Shown piece by piece: positions 1 to 8,697 of a DNA stretch of 52,451 nt; position 1 is the first letter of the stretch; each line of letters begins with the position of its first letter. Made by a program: the position numbers and the translations under genes. Origin of the DNA: Nitrospiria bacterium. GTDB taxonomy: Bacteria > Nitrospirota > Nitrospiria > JACQBZ01. The stretch covers positions 1-52,451 of the forward strand of contig DATIYJ010000064.1 of NCBI GenBank assembly GCA_035517655.1. The letters are read 5' to 3'. The notes beneath the pieces were generated by a model. That model worked only from the letters and a program-made list of their open reading frames with translations. It had not been told where the DNA came from and did not search any database.

Positions 1-77
<77 letters not shown>

Positions 78-82
78 ACGGC

Positions 83-111
83 ATCATAACAACTTGGACC
101 GACACTGTCAA
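83..111 (-). promoter_or_regulatory. Promoter of tRNA-fMet
   Basis: On the minus strand TTGACA (111-106), a 17-nt spacer and TATGAT (88-83) form a near-consensus sigma70-type promoter. The -10 box ends five bases before the mature tRNA 5' end. Confidence 0.8.
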
Positions 112-114
112 GGC

Positions 115-143
115 TTGATTTCGCCGTCGCATCATGATAGAAA
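115..143 (+). promoter_or_regulatory. Possible leaderless promoter of def
   Basis: TTGATT (115-120), 17 nt, TAGAAA (138-143), then only six bases to the ATG at 150. No Shine-Dalgarno sequence precedes the ATG. The -10 match is weak, but the geometry repeats at several other genes in the window. Confidence 0.4.
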
Positions 144-149
144 ACGATC

Positions 150-665
150 ATGGCGGTTCTTCCGATACATGAATATCCGGACGCGGTCTTGAAGGCAAGG
201 GCGAAGCCCGTGACCGAGTTCAACGATGACCTGCAAAAGCTGATCGACGACATGTTCGAGACGATGTATGCCGCGCCGGGGTTGGGCCTGGCCGCGCCGC
301 AGATCGGACGGTCGCTGCGGCTGTTCGTTTACGACCTGAAAGAAGGGGAAGATCAACCGCGGCACAGCGGCGTTCTCATCAACCCGGAGTTTATTTCGAA
401 GTCGGGAACCCAGACGGGGGAGGAAGGCTGTCTGAGCGTTTCGGAATATCGGACCCAGGTGACGCGGGCCAATAAGGTCGCCGTCAAGGGGATCGATCGA
501 AACAGAAGGGAAATCACCGTGGAAGGCGAAGGACTCATGGCCCGTCTGCTTCAGCACGAGATGGATCATCTGGACGGGGCACTGTTTGTCGACCGAATCA
601 GCAGCCTCAAACGCCAAATGTACCTCAAGCGCCTGAAGAAGCGCCTGAAGGCCGAATCGAGATAA
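150..665 (+). CDS. def: Peptide deformylase
   Basis: Removes the N-formyl group from nascent proteins. All three family motifs are visible in the 171-residue product: GLGLAAPQIG (residues 44-53), EEGCLS (91-96, with metal ligand Cys94) and QHEMDH (135-140, with His136 and His140 as metal ligands and Glu137 as catalytic residue). Length is normal for the family. The ATG at 150 fits the usual N-terminus. The stop codon abuts the fmt ATG, so the two are probably translationally coupled. Confidence 0.97.
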   Translation: MAVLPIHEYPDAVLKARAKPVTEFNDDLQKLIDDMFETMYAAPGLGLAAPQIGRSLRLFVYDLKEGEDQPRHSGVLINPEFISKSGTQTGEEGCLSVSEYRTQVTRANKVAVKGIDRNRREITVEGEGLMARLLQHEMDHLDGALFVDRISSLKRQMYLKRLKKRLKAESR

Positions 666-1598
666 ATGCGATTGATCTTTATGGGAACCCCGGAATTTGC
701 CCTGCCCAGCCTAAACGCGCTGCATCAGTCCGGCCATGCCGTTCTGGCCGTTGTCTGTCAACCGGATCGGCCGAAAGGACGCGGAGGACGCCTCACGCCT
801 CCTCCCGCCAAGGTCATGGCCGAGCGGTTCGGCCAGCCGGTCCTCCAACCCGCGAAGATGAAAGATCCCGCTTTCCATGACGCCCTCCGCGCCTTCGGGC
901 CGGAGATCATCACCGTGGTGGCCTTTGGCCGGATCCTTCCTCCGGAAATCCTCGATCTGCCGCCGCGGGGCTGCATCAATCTTCACGCGTCCCTTCTGCC
1001 GAAATACCGTGGCGCGGCCCCGATCCAGTGGGCCATCATCAACGGCGAGCAGGAAACCGGTGTGACGACAATCCGGATGGATCCCGGAATGGATACGGGG
1101 GACATCCTTCTTCAGGAACGGGTGCCGATTTTGCCGGAGGATACGGCCGGAACCCTGTCGGCTCGGTTGGCCGAACGAGGGGCCGACCTGATGCTTCAAA
1201 CCCTGAAAGGCATCGAGTCCGGGGAAATTCTTTCCGTTCCGCAGGATCATGCCCAAGCCACGCTTGCGCCGATCCTGGAAAAAGAAGCGGGCGAAATCGA
1301 CTGGACCCAGCCGGCCGTCCATATTCTCAACCGGATTCGCGGGCTTGCTCCCTGGCCCGGCGCCTACACCTTTTATCAGGACGAGCGATGGAACATCTGG
1401 AAGGCCGATCTGGGGGATCAGGCGGCGGACGGAATACCCGGGACGATTCTCAAAGCGGGCCGAGCGGGGATTTCGGTCGCGACCGGTCAAGGTCTTCTTG
1501 AAATTCTGGAGCTTCAGCCGGCGAATCGACGGCGGATGGGCGTTCGGGAGTTTTTGGCCGGACATTCGGTTGATCCCGGCGTCGTGCTCGGGGGGTAA
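666..1598 (+). CDS. fmt: Methionyl-tRNA formyltransferase
   Basis: Transfers a formyl group from 10-formyl-tetrahydrofolate to initiator Met-tRNA. The 310-residue protein carries the catalytic-domain signature: Asn105 and His107 in CINLHASLLPKYRG, the SLLPKYRG loop (109-116) and Asp143. A C-terminal OB-like domain follows from about residue 205. It starts immediately after the def stop, the common def-fmt arrangement, and the initiator tRNA lies divergently upstream. Confidence 0.97.
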   Translation: MRLIFMGTPEFALPSLNALHQSGHAVLAVVCQPDRPKGRGGRLTPPPAKVMAERFGQPVLQPAKMKDPAFHDALRAFGPEIITVVAFGRILPPEILDLPPRGCINLHASLLPKYRGAAPIQWAIINGEQETGVTTIRMDPGMDTGDILLQERVPILPEDTAGTLSARLAERGADLMLQTLKGIESGEILSVPQDHAQATLAPILEKEAGEIDWTQPAVHILNRIRGLAPWPGAYTFYQDERWNIWKADLGDQAADGIPGTILKAGRAGISVATGQGLLEILELQPANRRRMGVREFLAGHSVDPGVVLGG

Positions 1599-1600
1599 AC

Positions 1601-1630
1601 TTGCATCAAGGTTTCGAACTCAGGTACAAT
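1601..1630 (+). promoter_or_regulatory. Promoter of htpX
   Basis: TTGCAT (1601-1606), an 18-nt spacer and TACAAT (1625-1630), just after the fmt stop. The leader of about 35 nt contains AAGGAGG ahead of the ATG at 1673. Confidence 0.55.
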
Positions 1631-1672
1631 GGTCGTGTGTTTATCCAATGCTGAAGGAGGTTTGCTAAGAAC

Positions 1673-2530
1673 ATGAACAAGCTGAAGACAACTTTTTTCC
1701 TGGCGTTGCTCGCGGGTTTGTTTGTTGTCGTGGGCTCGCTGATCGGCGGCCGGTCCGGCGCGACGATCGCGTTTGCGATCGCGCTGGTCATGAATGCCGG
1801 CGCCTACTGGTTTTCGGATAAAATCGTGTTGAGGATGTACGGCGCCAAGGAAGTTTCGGAGGCCGAGGCTCCGGTCCTGCATCGGCTGGTCCGGAATCTG
1901 GCCACGCGCGCGCAGTTGCCGATGCCGAAGGTCTACATCATCGAGAGTGATACGCCCAATGCCTTTGCCACGGGGCGTGATCCCCGGCATGCGGCGGTCG
2001 CCGCCACGACCGGGATCCTTCGGATCCTGTCGGAAGAGGAGCTGACGGGTGTGATGGCCCATGAATTGTCCCATGTGACCCATCGGGACATCTTGATCAG
2101 CACGGTGGCGGCCACGATTGCCGGGGCGATTTCCTACCTGGCTCAGATGCTCCAGTGGACCATGATCTTCGGCGGGGGAGATCGCGAAGAGCGGAATCCG
2201 CTTGGTTTTGTAGCCGAGATCGCCGTGATGATTCTGGCCCCGATTGCGGCGACCCTGATCCATCTGGCCGTCTCCCGATCGCGTGAATATGACGCCGACC
2301 TGGGCGGAGCGCAGCTCTGCGGCCATCCCCTGTGGCTGGCCGAAGCGTTGAAAAAACTGCATCTGGGCGTTCAGCGAATCCCGATGCAAGCCAATCCGTC
2401 GACGGCCCATCTGTTCATCGTCAACCCCTTAACGGGGAAAGGCGTCGTGTCGCTCTTTTCAACCCATCCGCCGATCGAGGATCGAATCGCTCGCCTTGAA
2501 GTCATGGCCGGAATCCGGCGGGCGGCATAA
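1673..2530 (+). CDS. htpX: Membrane zinc metalloprotease HtpX
   Basis: M48-family inner-membrane endopeptidase involved in membrane-protein quality control. The 285-residue protein has the HELSH zinc site (residues 130-134) and the downstream third ligand in [10 protein letters not shown] (Glu205). Hydrophobic segments are visible at about residues 6-23, 28-47, 142-162 and 182-201. AAGGAGG precedes the ATG. It ends with a TAA that is in frame with the following rsmB reading frame. Confidence 0.95.
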   Translation: MNKLKTTFFLALLAGLFVVVGSLIGGRSGATIAFAIALVMNAGAYWFSDKIVLRMYGAKEVSEAEAPVLHRLVRNLATRAQLPMPKVYIIESDTPNAFATGRDPRHAAVAATTGILRILSEEELTGVMAHELSHVTHRDILISTVAATIAGAISYLAQMLQWTMIFGGGDREERNPLGFVAEIAVMILAPIAATLIHLAVSRSREYDADLGGAQLCGHPLWLAEALKKLHLGVQRIPMQANPSTAHLFIVNPLTGKGVVSLFSTHPPIEDRIARLEVMAGIRRAA

Positions 2531-2539
2531 GGGACTATC

Positions 2540-3889
2540 ATCAAACCCGATGCGCGGCGAGTCGCCTGGGATGTTCTCTGTCACGTAGAGTCGGCCAAGC
2601 GGGCGGACCCTATTCTGGAACGGGCTCTGAGCGCGACCGGTTTAAACCCTCTTGACCGGGCCTTCATCACCGAATTGGTCTACGGCGTACTGCGACAGCG
2701 CGGCTATTTGGACTGGGTGATCGGCCGGTTTGCGCAGTCCCGCCGCCGACAATCCGCTAAACTGAAAAATCTCTTGCGGTTGGGGAGCTACCAGATTTTG
2801 TTTCTGGACCGCGTCCCGGCCTCGGCGGCCGTGAATGAAACCGTCGGGTTGGCCAAAACCTTGGGCGGTAAAGCGGTCGCCGGGTTCGTCAATGCCGTTT
2901 TACGGGCCATGACGCGGTCCGAAACGATTCCATTGCCGGATCCGGCGGACGATCCGGTCCTTCACATTTCCGTCAAATATTCCCATCCCGAATGGCTTGT
3001 CAAGCGCTGGCTTAAAAGGCTGGGGCCGGAGCAAACCGTCGCGCTTTGCGTCTTGAACAATGAAATTCCTCCGGTGACCGTGCGCGTCAATTCGCTTCAA
3101 ATTTCCCGCGAGGCATTGACGGCCGAGTTGAAAGACGAAGGAATCGATGTGACGCCCTGCCGGGTTTCGTCGTCCGGCTTGATGCTCCGAAGCGTAACCG
3201 ATTTGAAGCGATGGGCGGCCTATGAACGGGGCGATTTCTACATCCAGGACGAAGCGGCGCAGCTCGTCGGGTTTGCCGTCGATCCAAAACCCGGAGAGCG
3301 CATCCTGGACAGCTGCGCCGCGCCGGGAGGAAAGACCACGCACCTGGCCGAGTTGATGAGCGATCGAGGCAAAATCACGGCCGCCGACGCCGATCCGAAA
3401 CGGTTGGAACGGGTCGGTCAAAATGCTTCGCGGCTAGGGCTTACTTCGATCCGCACGATCGCGGCCGATGCGGCTAGAAACCTTGAGGCGCTCGGAACAA
3501 TCCTCTACGACCGGATTCTTGTGGATGCCCCGTGCAGCGGACTGGGAATCCTTCGCCGGAACCCCGATGCCAAGTGGTATAAAAACGAGACGGTGATCGG
3601 AAAGATGGCTGCGCTCCAATTGAAGATCCTGAATAACGTGGCGCCGCTCTTGAAACCCGGAGGGGTGTTGGTGTACAGTACCTGCACGACCGAACCGGAA
3701 GAAAATGAGAACGTGATCGGCGCGTTTCTTTCCGGGCGCCGTGAATTTCGAATCGAATCGCTGCGGGCGGTCTGGTCCGACGCCCCGGACATCGTGACGG
3801 CGGAGGGGTATCTGAATACTTTATTGAATCCCTACGGCATGGATCACTTCTTTGCCGCGAAACTGATCAAACAGGCGAAAGGAGAATAA
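2540..3889 (+). CDS. rsmB: 16S rRNA (cytosine-C5) methyltransferase RsmB
   Basis: Methylates a cytosine of 16S rRNA (C967 in E. coli) using SAM. The C-terminal half has the Fmu/NOL1 motifs: SCAAPGGKT for SAM binding, VDAPCSG with the release cysteine, and YSTCTTEPEE with the catalytic cysteine. The N-terminal NusB-like domain is present, but its frame (ARRVAWDVLCHVES onward) contains no ATG, GTG or TTG before the TTG at 2675, which would delete about 45 residues of that domain. The frame is open back to the htpX TAA at 2528-2530. I therefore propose the ATC at 2540 (or 2537), five bases after AAGGGA. The product would be 449 residues, normal for RsmB. A sequencing error in the start codon is the alternative. 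Confidence 0.88.
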   Translation: MKPDARRVAWDVLCHVESAKRADPILERALSATGLNPLDRAFITELVYGVLRQRGYLDWVIGRFAQSRRRQSAKLKNLLRLGSYQILFLDRVPASAAVNETVGLAKTLGGKAVAGFVNAVLRAMTRSETIPLPDPADDPVLHISVKYSHPEWLVKRWLKRLGPEQTVALCVLNNEIPPVTVRVNSLQISREALTAELKDEGIDVTPCRVSSSGLMLRSVTDLKRWAAYERGDFYIQDEAAQLVGFAVDPKPGERILDSCAAPGGKTTHLAELMSDRGKITAADADPKRLERVGQNASRLGLTSIRTIAADAARNLEALGTILYDRILVDAPCSGLGILRRNPDAKWYKNETVIGKMAALQLKILNNVAPLLKPGGVLVYSTCTTEPEENENVIGAFLSGRREFRIESLRAVWSDAPDIVTAEGYLNTLLNPYGMDHFFAAKLIKQAKGE

Positions 3890-3890
3890 G

Positions 3891-4565
3891 ATGACGACGC
3901 CGGCCGGGTCCAAGAAGATCGCTCCGTCGATTCTCTCGGCGGACTTTGCCCATTTGGCGGAGGAGATCGCCAAAGTCACCGAGGCCGGCGCCGATATGAT
4001 CCATGTGGACGTGATGGACGGCCATTTTGTTCCGAACTTCACGATCGGTCCGCCGATCGTGAAGGCCATCCGCAGGGCGACCCGGCTTCCGCTCGACGTC
4101 CATCTGATGATGACGAATCCGGAGGATTTCATTCAGGACTTTATCAAGGCGGGAAGCAACTATATCACGGTTCATGTCGAGACCTGCCCCCATCTCCATC
4201 GGACGATTCAGTCGATCAAGGAAGAGGGGGTGAAGGCGGGCGTGACCTTGAATCCCGCGACGCCGCTTTCGAGCGTCGAGGAGATTCTGGGCGACGTGGA
4301 CCTCCTTTTGATCATGTCGGTCAACCCCGGTTTCGGCGGCCAGAGCTTTATTCCGTCCGCGCTGGAAAAGCTGCGCGCGGCCCGAAGGATGATCGATCAA
4401 CACGGGGCGAAGGCCGAACTCGAAATCGACGGCGGCATCAAGGTCGAAAACGTTGCGACCATCGCCCAGGCCGGCGCGGACATCTTTGTCTCCGGTTCGG
4501 CCATCTTTCACAGCAAGGATTACAAAGATACGATTCAAAAGATGCGGGCGGCGATCGGGTCTTAG
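3891..4565 (+). CDS. rpe: Ribulose-phosphate 3-epimerase
   Basis: Interconverts ribulose 5-phosphate and xylulose 5-phosphate in the pentose phosphate and Calvin cycles. The 224-residue TIM barrel shows all signatures: APSILSADF at the N-terminus, HVDVMDGHFVPN with metal ligands, DVHLMM, MSVNPGFGGQ and the phosphate-binding EIDGGI and VSGSAIF near the C-terminus. It begins one base after the rsmB stop, so it is in the same operon. Confidence 0.96.
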   Translation: MTTPAGSKKIAPSILSADFAHLAEEIAKVTEAGADMIHVDVMDGHFVPNFTIGPPIVKAIRRATRLPLDVHLMMTNPEDFIQDFIKAGSNYITVHVETCPHLHRTIQSIKEEGVKAGVTLNPATPLSSVEEILGDVDLLLIMSVNPGFGGQSFIPSALEKLRAARRMIDQHGAKAELEIDGGIKVENVATIAQAGADIFVSGSAIFHSKDYKDTIQKMRAAIGS

Positions 4566-4598
4566 GCTGCATCGGTGTTTTATACAAGAGGTTCTTCG

Positions 4599-5582
4599 GT
4601 GGAGTGGAGAAGACCTGCCGTCTTGCCCAAGGTCGGATATGTTTTTATTGTCTTTCTTATTTCAAGCCTTTCGGTCGCTTGCGGATTCGGCGGGAAAGCG
4701 GACAACAGCAGTAGCGGAAGCGGCGGCAAGAGCGTCTGGACCACGAAGACCTCAATGCCCACTCCGCGGACGGGTCTGGCGGTCGGGGTCGTGAACGGCA
4801 TCCTCTATGCCGTCGGAGGCGACGTCGAAACCAACACGGGAGTGCTTGATCTGCCAACCGTGGAGGCCTACGATCCGGTGACGGACAAGTGGACTCCGAA
4901 GGCTCCCATGCCCACCCCGCGGTCGGGTCTGGCCGTTGGCGTCGTCAGCGGCATTCTCTATGCCATCGGAGGCGACAACGGCTCTACCACTGTTGAGGCC
5001 TATGACCGTGTGAAGGATTCTTGGACCACGAAAACTCCGATGCCCACCGCGCGGTACGGCCTGGGGGTTGGCATGGTGAATGGCCTTATTTACGCTGTGG
5101 GAGGCGTCATCGCGCCCGGCAAACCGGGTACGGTCGATGTTTACGATCCCGAAAAGGACATGTGGGCCACGACGACCGGCTTGATGCCGACTGAACGGAT
5201 GTTGCTCGGCGTCGGCGTGGTGAACGGCATCCTTGATGCCGTCGGAGGAAGCCCCGACGGTTCGACGAATCTTCCGACGGTCGAGGCCTACGATCCGGCG
5301 TCCGGCTGGTCCACGGAAACGCCGATGCCCACCGCGCGGGGCGGTTTGGCCGTTGGCGTCATTAACGGGATTCTTTATGCCGTGGGCGGCCAATTGCCGG
5401 ATATTTCCGTCGGCAGCTCAGTGGCAAAAACTCTCGAGGCCTTTGATCCGGCAACCAATAAATGGACCGCCAAGGCCCCGATGCCGACCGGACGGACATT
5501 GCTGGCCGCCGGGGTGGTGAACGGGGTCCTGTACGCCGTCGGGGGCGACGATGCGGGGACGGTCGAAGCCTTCATACCCTGA
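4599..5582 (+). CDS. Kelch-repeat beta-propeller lipoprotein
   Basis: An exported protein of unknown partner. A hydrophobic signal segment (VFIVFLISSLSVAC) ends in a lipobox-like SVAC, followed by a Ser/Gly-rich linker. Six kelch motifs of about 50 residues follow, each of the form MPTxRxGLAVGVVNGILYAVGG, consistent with one six-bladed propeller. The repeats are also similar in DNA, so the copy number could vary by recombination. I chose the GTG at 4599 because AGAGG lies seven bases upstream (4587-4591); an in-frame GTG at 4575 is the alternative. Likely role: surface or periplasmic binding. Confidence 0.8.
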   Translation: MEWRRPAVLPKVGYVFIVFLISSLSVACGFGGKADNSSSGSGGKSVWTTKTSMPTPRTGLAVGVVNGILYAVGGDVETNTGVLDLPTVEAYDPVTDKWTPKAPMPTPRSGLAVGVVSGILYAIGGDNGSTTVEAYDRVKDSWTTKTPMPTARYGLGVGMVNGLIYAVGGVIAPGKPGTVDVYDPEKDMWATTTGLMPTERMLLGVGVVNGILDAVGGSPDGSTNLPTVEAYDPASGWSTETPMPTARGGLAVGVINGILYAVGGQLPDISVGSSVAKTLEAFDPATNKWTAKAPMPTGRTLLAAGVVNGVLYAVGGDDAGTVEAFIP

Positions 5583-5601
5583 TTTCGGTCCGGTAAAGGT
5601 C

Positions 5602-5952
5602 ATGGCCGAGGTGACGATTTATCATAATCCGCGTTGCGGGACGTCCCGGAAGACGCTGGAACTCATCCGAAAGAAAGGGATTGAACCGGACGTCGTCGAA
5701 TATCTCAAAACGCCGCCGACCGAGAAAGAGCTGGACCGGATCTTGACGCTCCTGAAGATGGAGCCGCGGGAATTGATCCGAACGAAAGAGACGGAGTATA
5801 AAAAGTTCAAGCTCGATCAACCGAAACTTTCCCGCACCGACCTGATCGCCGCGATGGTCAAGCATCCGATCTTGATCCAGCGACCGATCGTCCTGTCCAA
5901 AGGCCGCGCCGCCCTCGGTCGGCCCCCCGAAAACGTCGAGAAAATTCTTTAG
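5602..5952 (+). CDS. ArsC-type (glutaredoxin-fold) reductase
   Basis: A 116-residue thioredoxin-fold protein of the ArsC/Spx/YffB family. The N-terminus has the arsenate-reductase signature IYHNPRCGTSR with the single redox cysteine. The later arginine region LIRTKE and the HPILIQRPIV segment are also present, as in glutaredoxin-coupled ArsC. The ATG at 5602 gives the family-typical N-terminus; the frame is open further upstream into the kelch gene but that part is not coding. No ars operon surrounds it, so arsenate may not be the physiological substrate. Confidence 0.88.
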   Translation: MAEVTIYHNPRCGTSRKTLELIRKKGIEPDVVEYLKTPPTEKELDRILTLLKMEPRELIRTKETEYKKFKLDQPKLSRTDLIAAMVKHPILIQRPIVLSKGRAALGRPPENVEKIL

Positions 5953-5995
5953 TTCCCAGCTCATCCCCGCCGTCACGGTTGAGTACAGGATCGAT

Positions 5996-6001
5996 TATAA
6001 T
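5996..6001 (+). promoter_or_regulatory. -10 box close to the DUF3187 gene start
   Basis: A perfect TATAAT ends six bases before the ATG at 6008, with no Shine-Dalgarno in between and no convincing -35 at 17 nt. If used, it would give a leaderless transcript. Confidence 0.45.
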
Positions 6002-6007
6002 TATCAC

Positions 6008-7018
6008 ATGAAGTTATTCCTCCTCATTTTCTGCGTTCTATGGATCCTGGTACCGGATCCAATTTCCCAGGCGGAGCCGCCCGCGGAGGGAAGCGGGCCT
6101 TTTCCCACCCGGAACTACAGTCCCATCCAGCTCCTCTTTCTTTCTCTTCCCGTTGAAAAGGCGGCCACGGTTCCTCGCGGTTCGTCCGAATTGAGCTTGG
6201 GGGCCGCGGAAAGTAACACGATCCTGGTCAAAGCGAATCCCAACGTCGATGTTCTTATGAAATTTGAAACCGTCCGTTCGGCGCTGCAAATCAAGCATGG
6301 TTTCACCGATCGTTTCGAGGCGGGTATCGAGGTTCCGTTTTATTACAGAAACGGCGGTTTTCTGGATCCATTTATTATACGCATAGAAAAAGCCTTCCGC
6401 AGTTTAAATCTGAATCGCCATCTGTTTAACGACGGCTCCTTTGGAGGTTTTATGATCAAGCGGGACGGGGAAATAATTCTATCCGGCGGCGACCGTCAAT
6501 CCGGACTGGGGGATGTGTCTTTGAACGGCAAATATACGGTTCTTCAAGAGGGCCCCGTACAACCGGCCATGGCACTGCGCGGAGCCGTTAAATTCCCTAC
6601 CGGGGATTTCGATCGGGCGTTCGGATCGGGGAAGACGGATGTCGGCGCTGGACTTGTGCTCCAGAAGAGCATGGGCCGTCGGTGGGTCTTTTATTTGAAT
6701 CAAAGTGTCGTCGACCCCGGCGGCCGTTTCGGGACGACCGATTTAACCTTGCATCCGATTTATTCCGCTGCTTTGGCGGCGGAGTTTTTGTTCGCGCCTT
6801 CATTGTCCATCGTGGGGCAATTTGATTATTACACGACCCCTTTCCGCCACGCGGGAGATCGTCTGTTGGATCAAGGAGTCGCGGAGGCCGTTCTGGGATT
6901 CAATTATCGATTCAAGCCCCGACTCCTCTGGCAACTGTACGGAATCGAAAACTTCGCGGACCCCGGAGGAGCCTCGGCGGATTTTACGCTGGGCACCAAT
7001 ATCACGTGTCAGTTTTAG
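6008..7018 (+). CDS. DUF3187-family exported protein (probable outer-membrane beta-barrel)
   Basis: 336 residues with a clear signal peptide (MKLFLLIFCVLWILVPDPIS, cleavage near AEPPAE). The mature N-terminus GPFPTRNYSPIQLLFLSLP matches my memory of the DUF3187 family. The remainder is rich in alternating polar/hydrophobic strands ending in Phe (FTLGTNITCQF), which suggests an outer-membrane beta-barrel. Function unknown. It stands alone between the ArsC-like gene and pheS. Confidence 0.75.
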   Translation: MKLFLLIFCVLWILVPDPISQAEPPAEGSGPFPTRNYSPIQLLFLSLPVEKAATVPRGSSELSLGAAESNTILVKANPNVDVLMKFETVRSALQIKHGFTDRFEAGIEVPFYYRNGGFLDPFIIRIEKAFRSLNLNRHLFNDGSFGGFMIKRDGEIILSGGDRQSGLGDVSLNGKYTVLQEGPVQPAMALRGAVKFPTGDFDRAFGSGKTDVGAGLVLQKSMGRRWVFYLNQSVVDPGGRFGTTDLTLHPIYSAALAAEFLFAPSLSIVGQFDYYTTPFRHAGDRLLDQGVAEAVLGFNYRFKPRLLWQLYGIENFADPGGASADFTLGTNITCQF

Positions 7019-7062
7019 CGGGATCGACCGGCATTTGAGCCGTTCATCCCCCCACTCTTGCC

Positions 7063-7091
7063 TTGACAAAATCTCCTCCCGTCGGTATTGT
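7063..7091 (+). promoter_or_regulatory. Promoter of pheST
   Basis: A consensus TTGACA (7063-7068), 17-nt spacer and TATTGT (7086-7091). The pheS frame is open across this TTG, which could be mistaken for a start codon but is the -35 box. The leader before the ATG at 7123 is about 25 nt. Confidence 0.8.
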
Positions 7092-7122
7092 AAAGGCCGA
7101 CCGTTTTCCGTCACGGGGTTTC

Positions 7123-8694
7123 ATGTCGTCAGAGATCGCACAGCTTTTATCCGGTTTGCATCCGCTCGAGCGTAATGTGCTCCGGACGCTTAAAATGCGT
7201 CCGACGTTGTGGGATCATGAGTTGATGCAGGAGACCGGTCTGGATGAATCGCGCCTTTCCATGGCGCTGGGATGGCTGATGATAAAAGATCTTGTGAAAA
7301 TTGAGGAGGAAAGAGCGACGCCCTTCGTATCCGTTACGGAACTCGGCAGAAAATATGCGGAGCACGGAGTACCGGAGAAGCGGATACTCGATCGATTGAA
7401 AGCAGGTGAGAAAATCACCGTCAAAGATCTTCCCCAACTTGAAAGCATGGACTCCTCTGAAGTCAGCACCGCTATCGGAAACCTGAGAAACAGGGACCAT
7501 GAAGTTGTTCGGATGGGACCCGGCGGGGTTTTAGAGTCGAAGAACGCATCCCTGCCGGTTATGGTTGAATCGGTGCTGCCGGGCCTTTTGAGGCGGCTAT
7601 CTTTAGCCGCAGACGCGGTGGATGAATCGGGACTTTCGGTTGAAGAGAAGCATCTTCTCGATGATGTTCTTGAAAAAACTTGGAAGACGCGAGGCGTGAT
7701 CAAGCGACACGAGAAGAAATCAAAACGGATCTCGCTTACCGATATAGGCCGAGATTTGGCGCTTCAACTGACGCAGGAAACCGCGCTAGCGGAGGAAATC
7801 GCCCAACTGACGCCGGAGCTGCTCAAAGACGGGGCGTGGAAGGGAAAATCTTTCCGTAAATACAGTATCGGCCTCCGTCCCTCCCGAACAGCCGCGGGAC
7901 GGAAGCATCCCTACCGGGAGTTTCTCGACGGCGTCAAGGCCAAGCTGGTATCGATGGGCTTCCAGGAAATGCGCGGGCCGCTGGTCGAATCCGAATTTTG
8001 GAACAGCGACGCGCTCTTCATGCCGCAGTTTCACCCGGCGCGGGATATTCATGACGTCTATTTCGTGGACCATCCCAAAACGGTTGCGACTCTGCCCGAA
8101 CCGTATGCGGCGCAGGTCGCCAAAACGCACGAGTCGGGCTGGAAAACCGGCTCGCGCGGATGGCGCTACTCGTTTGATATCGGGCGGGCGAGGCGGCTTG
8201 TTCTGCGGAGCCAGGGCACGGCGGTCTCGGCCCGAACCTTGGCGGCGGCTCCGCGGATTCCCGGAAAATATTTCTCGATCGCACGATGCTTTCGTTACGA
8301 CCTGGTCGACGCGACCCATGCCCCCGATTTTTTTCAGGTCGAAGGGATCGCGCTGGGCGATCAGATCACCTTCCGGACGCTTCTGGGCCTCTTAAAATTG
8401 TTCGCGACCGAGATGGCCCGTGCCGCGGAGGTCAAATACCTGCCGGCCTATTTTCCGTACACCGAGCCGTCGGTCGAAATGCATGTCCGTCATCCGAGTC
8501 TCGGCTGGATGGAGCTGGGCGGGGCGGGGCTGTTCCGTCCGGAGGTGACCTTCCCGTTGGGTGTCAAGGTTCCCGTGATCGCCTGGGGGTTGGGATTGGA
8601 CCGGATGGCGATGGTCGCGCTCGGCATCGGCGACATTCGGGATCTTTTCTCGAGCGACCTCGATCTGATCCGAACCAAGCGGGCGAAGCCGTAA
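7123..8694 (+). CDS. pheS: Phenylalanyl-tRNA synthetase alpha subunit, archaeal/eukaryotic type
   Basis: Catalytic subunit that charges tRNA-Phe. The protein has 523 residues, against roughly 330-350 for ordinary bacterial PheS. Residues 1-230 are winged-helix-like modules (for example LERNVLRTLKMRPTLWDHEL) in place of the bacterial coiled coil, as in archaeal and eukaryotic subunits. The class II core follows: motif 1 region around 283-298, motif 2 at 389-408 (CFRYDLVDATHAPDFF) and motif 3 at 488-496 (WGLGLDRMA). It is followed three bases later by a matching archaeal-type pheT. Start chosen at ATG 7123 downstream of the promoter. Confidence 0.95.
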   Translation: MSSEIAQLLSGLHPLERNVLRTLKMRPTLWDHELMQETGLDESRLSMALGWLMIKDLVKIEEERATPFVSVTELGRKYAEHGVPEKRILDRLKAGEKITVKDLPQLESMDSSEVSTAIGNLRNRDHEVVRMGPGGVLESKNASLPVMVESVLPGLLRRLSLAADAVDESGLSVEEKHLLDDVLEKTWKTRGVIKRHEKKSKRISLTDIGRDLALQLTQETALAEEIAQLTPELLKDGAWKGKSFRKYSIGLRPSRTAAGRKHPYREFLDGVKAKLVSMGFQEMRGPLVESEFWNSDALFMPQFHPARDIHDVYFVDHPKTVATLPEPYAAQVAKTHESGWKTGSRGWRYSFDIGRARRLVLRSQGTAVSARTLAAAPRIPGKYFSIARCFRYDLVDATHAPDFFQVEGIALGDQITFRTLLGLLKLFATEMARAAEVKYLPAYFPYTEPSVEMHVRHPSLGWMELGGAGLFRPEVTFPLGVKVPVIAWGLGLDRMAMVALGIGDIRDLFSSDLDLIRTKRAKP

Positions 8695-8697
8695 CCC

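Noticed and set aside
711-1565. Open frame antisense to fmt
   Set aside because: Same reason: a shadow of a convincing gene with no motifs or ribosome site.
4740-5540. CRISPR-like repeat array in the kelch gene
   Set aside because: The regular repeats are coding, with 22-residue kelch motifs in frame, and the spacers are conserved rather than unique.
7063-7065. TTG start for pheS
   Set aside because: It is the first half of a consensus -35 box; the ATG at 7123 is downstream of the -10.
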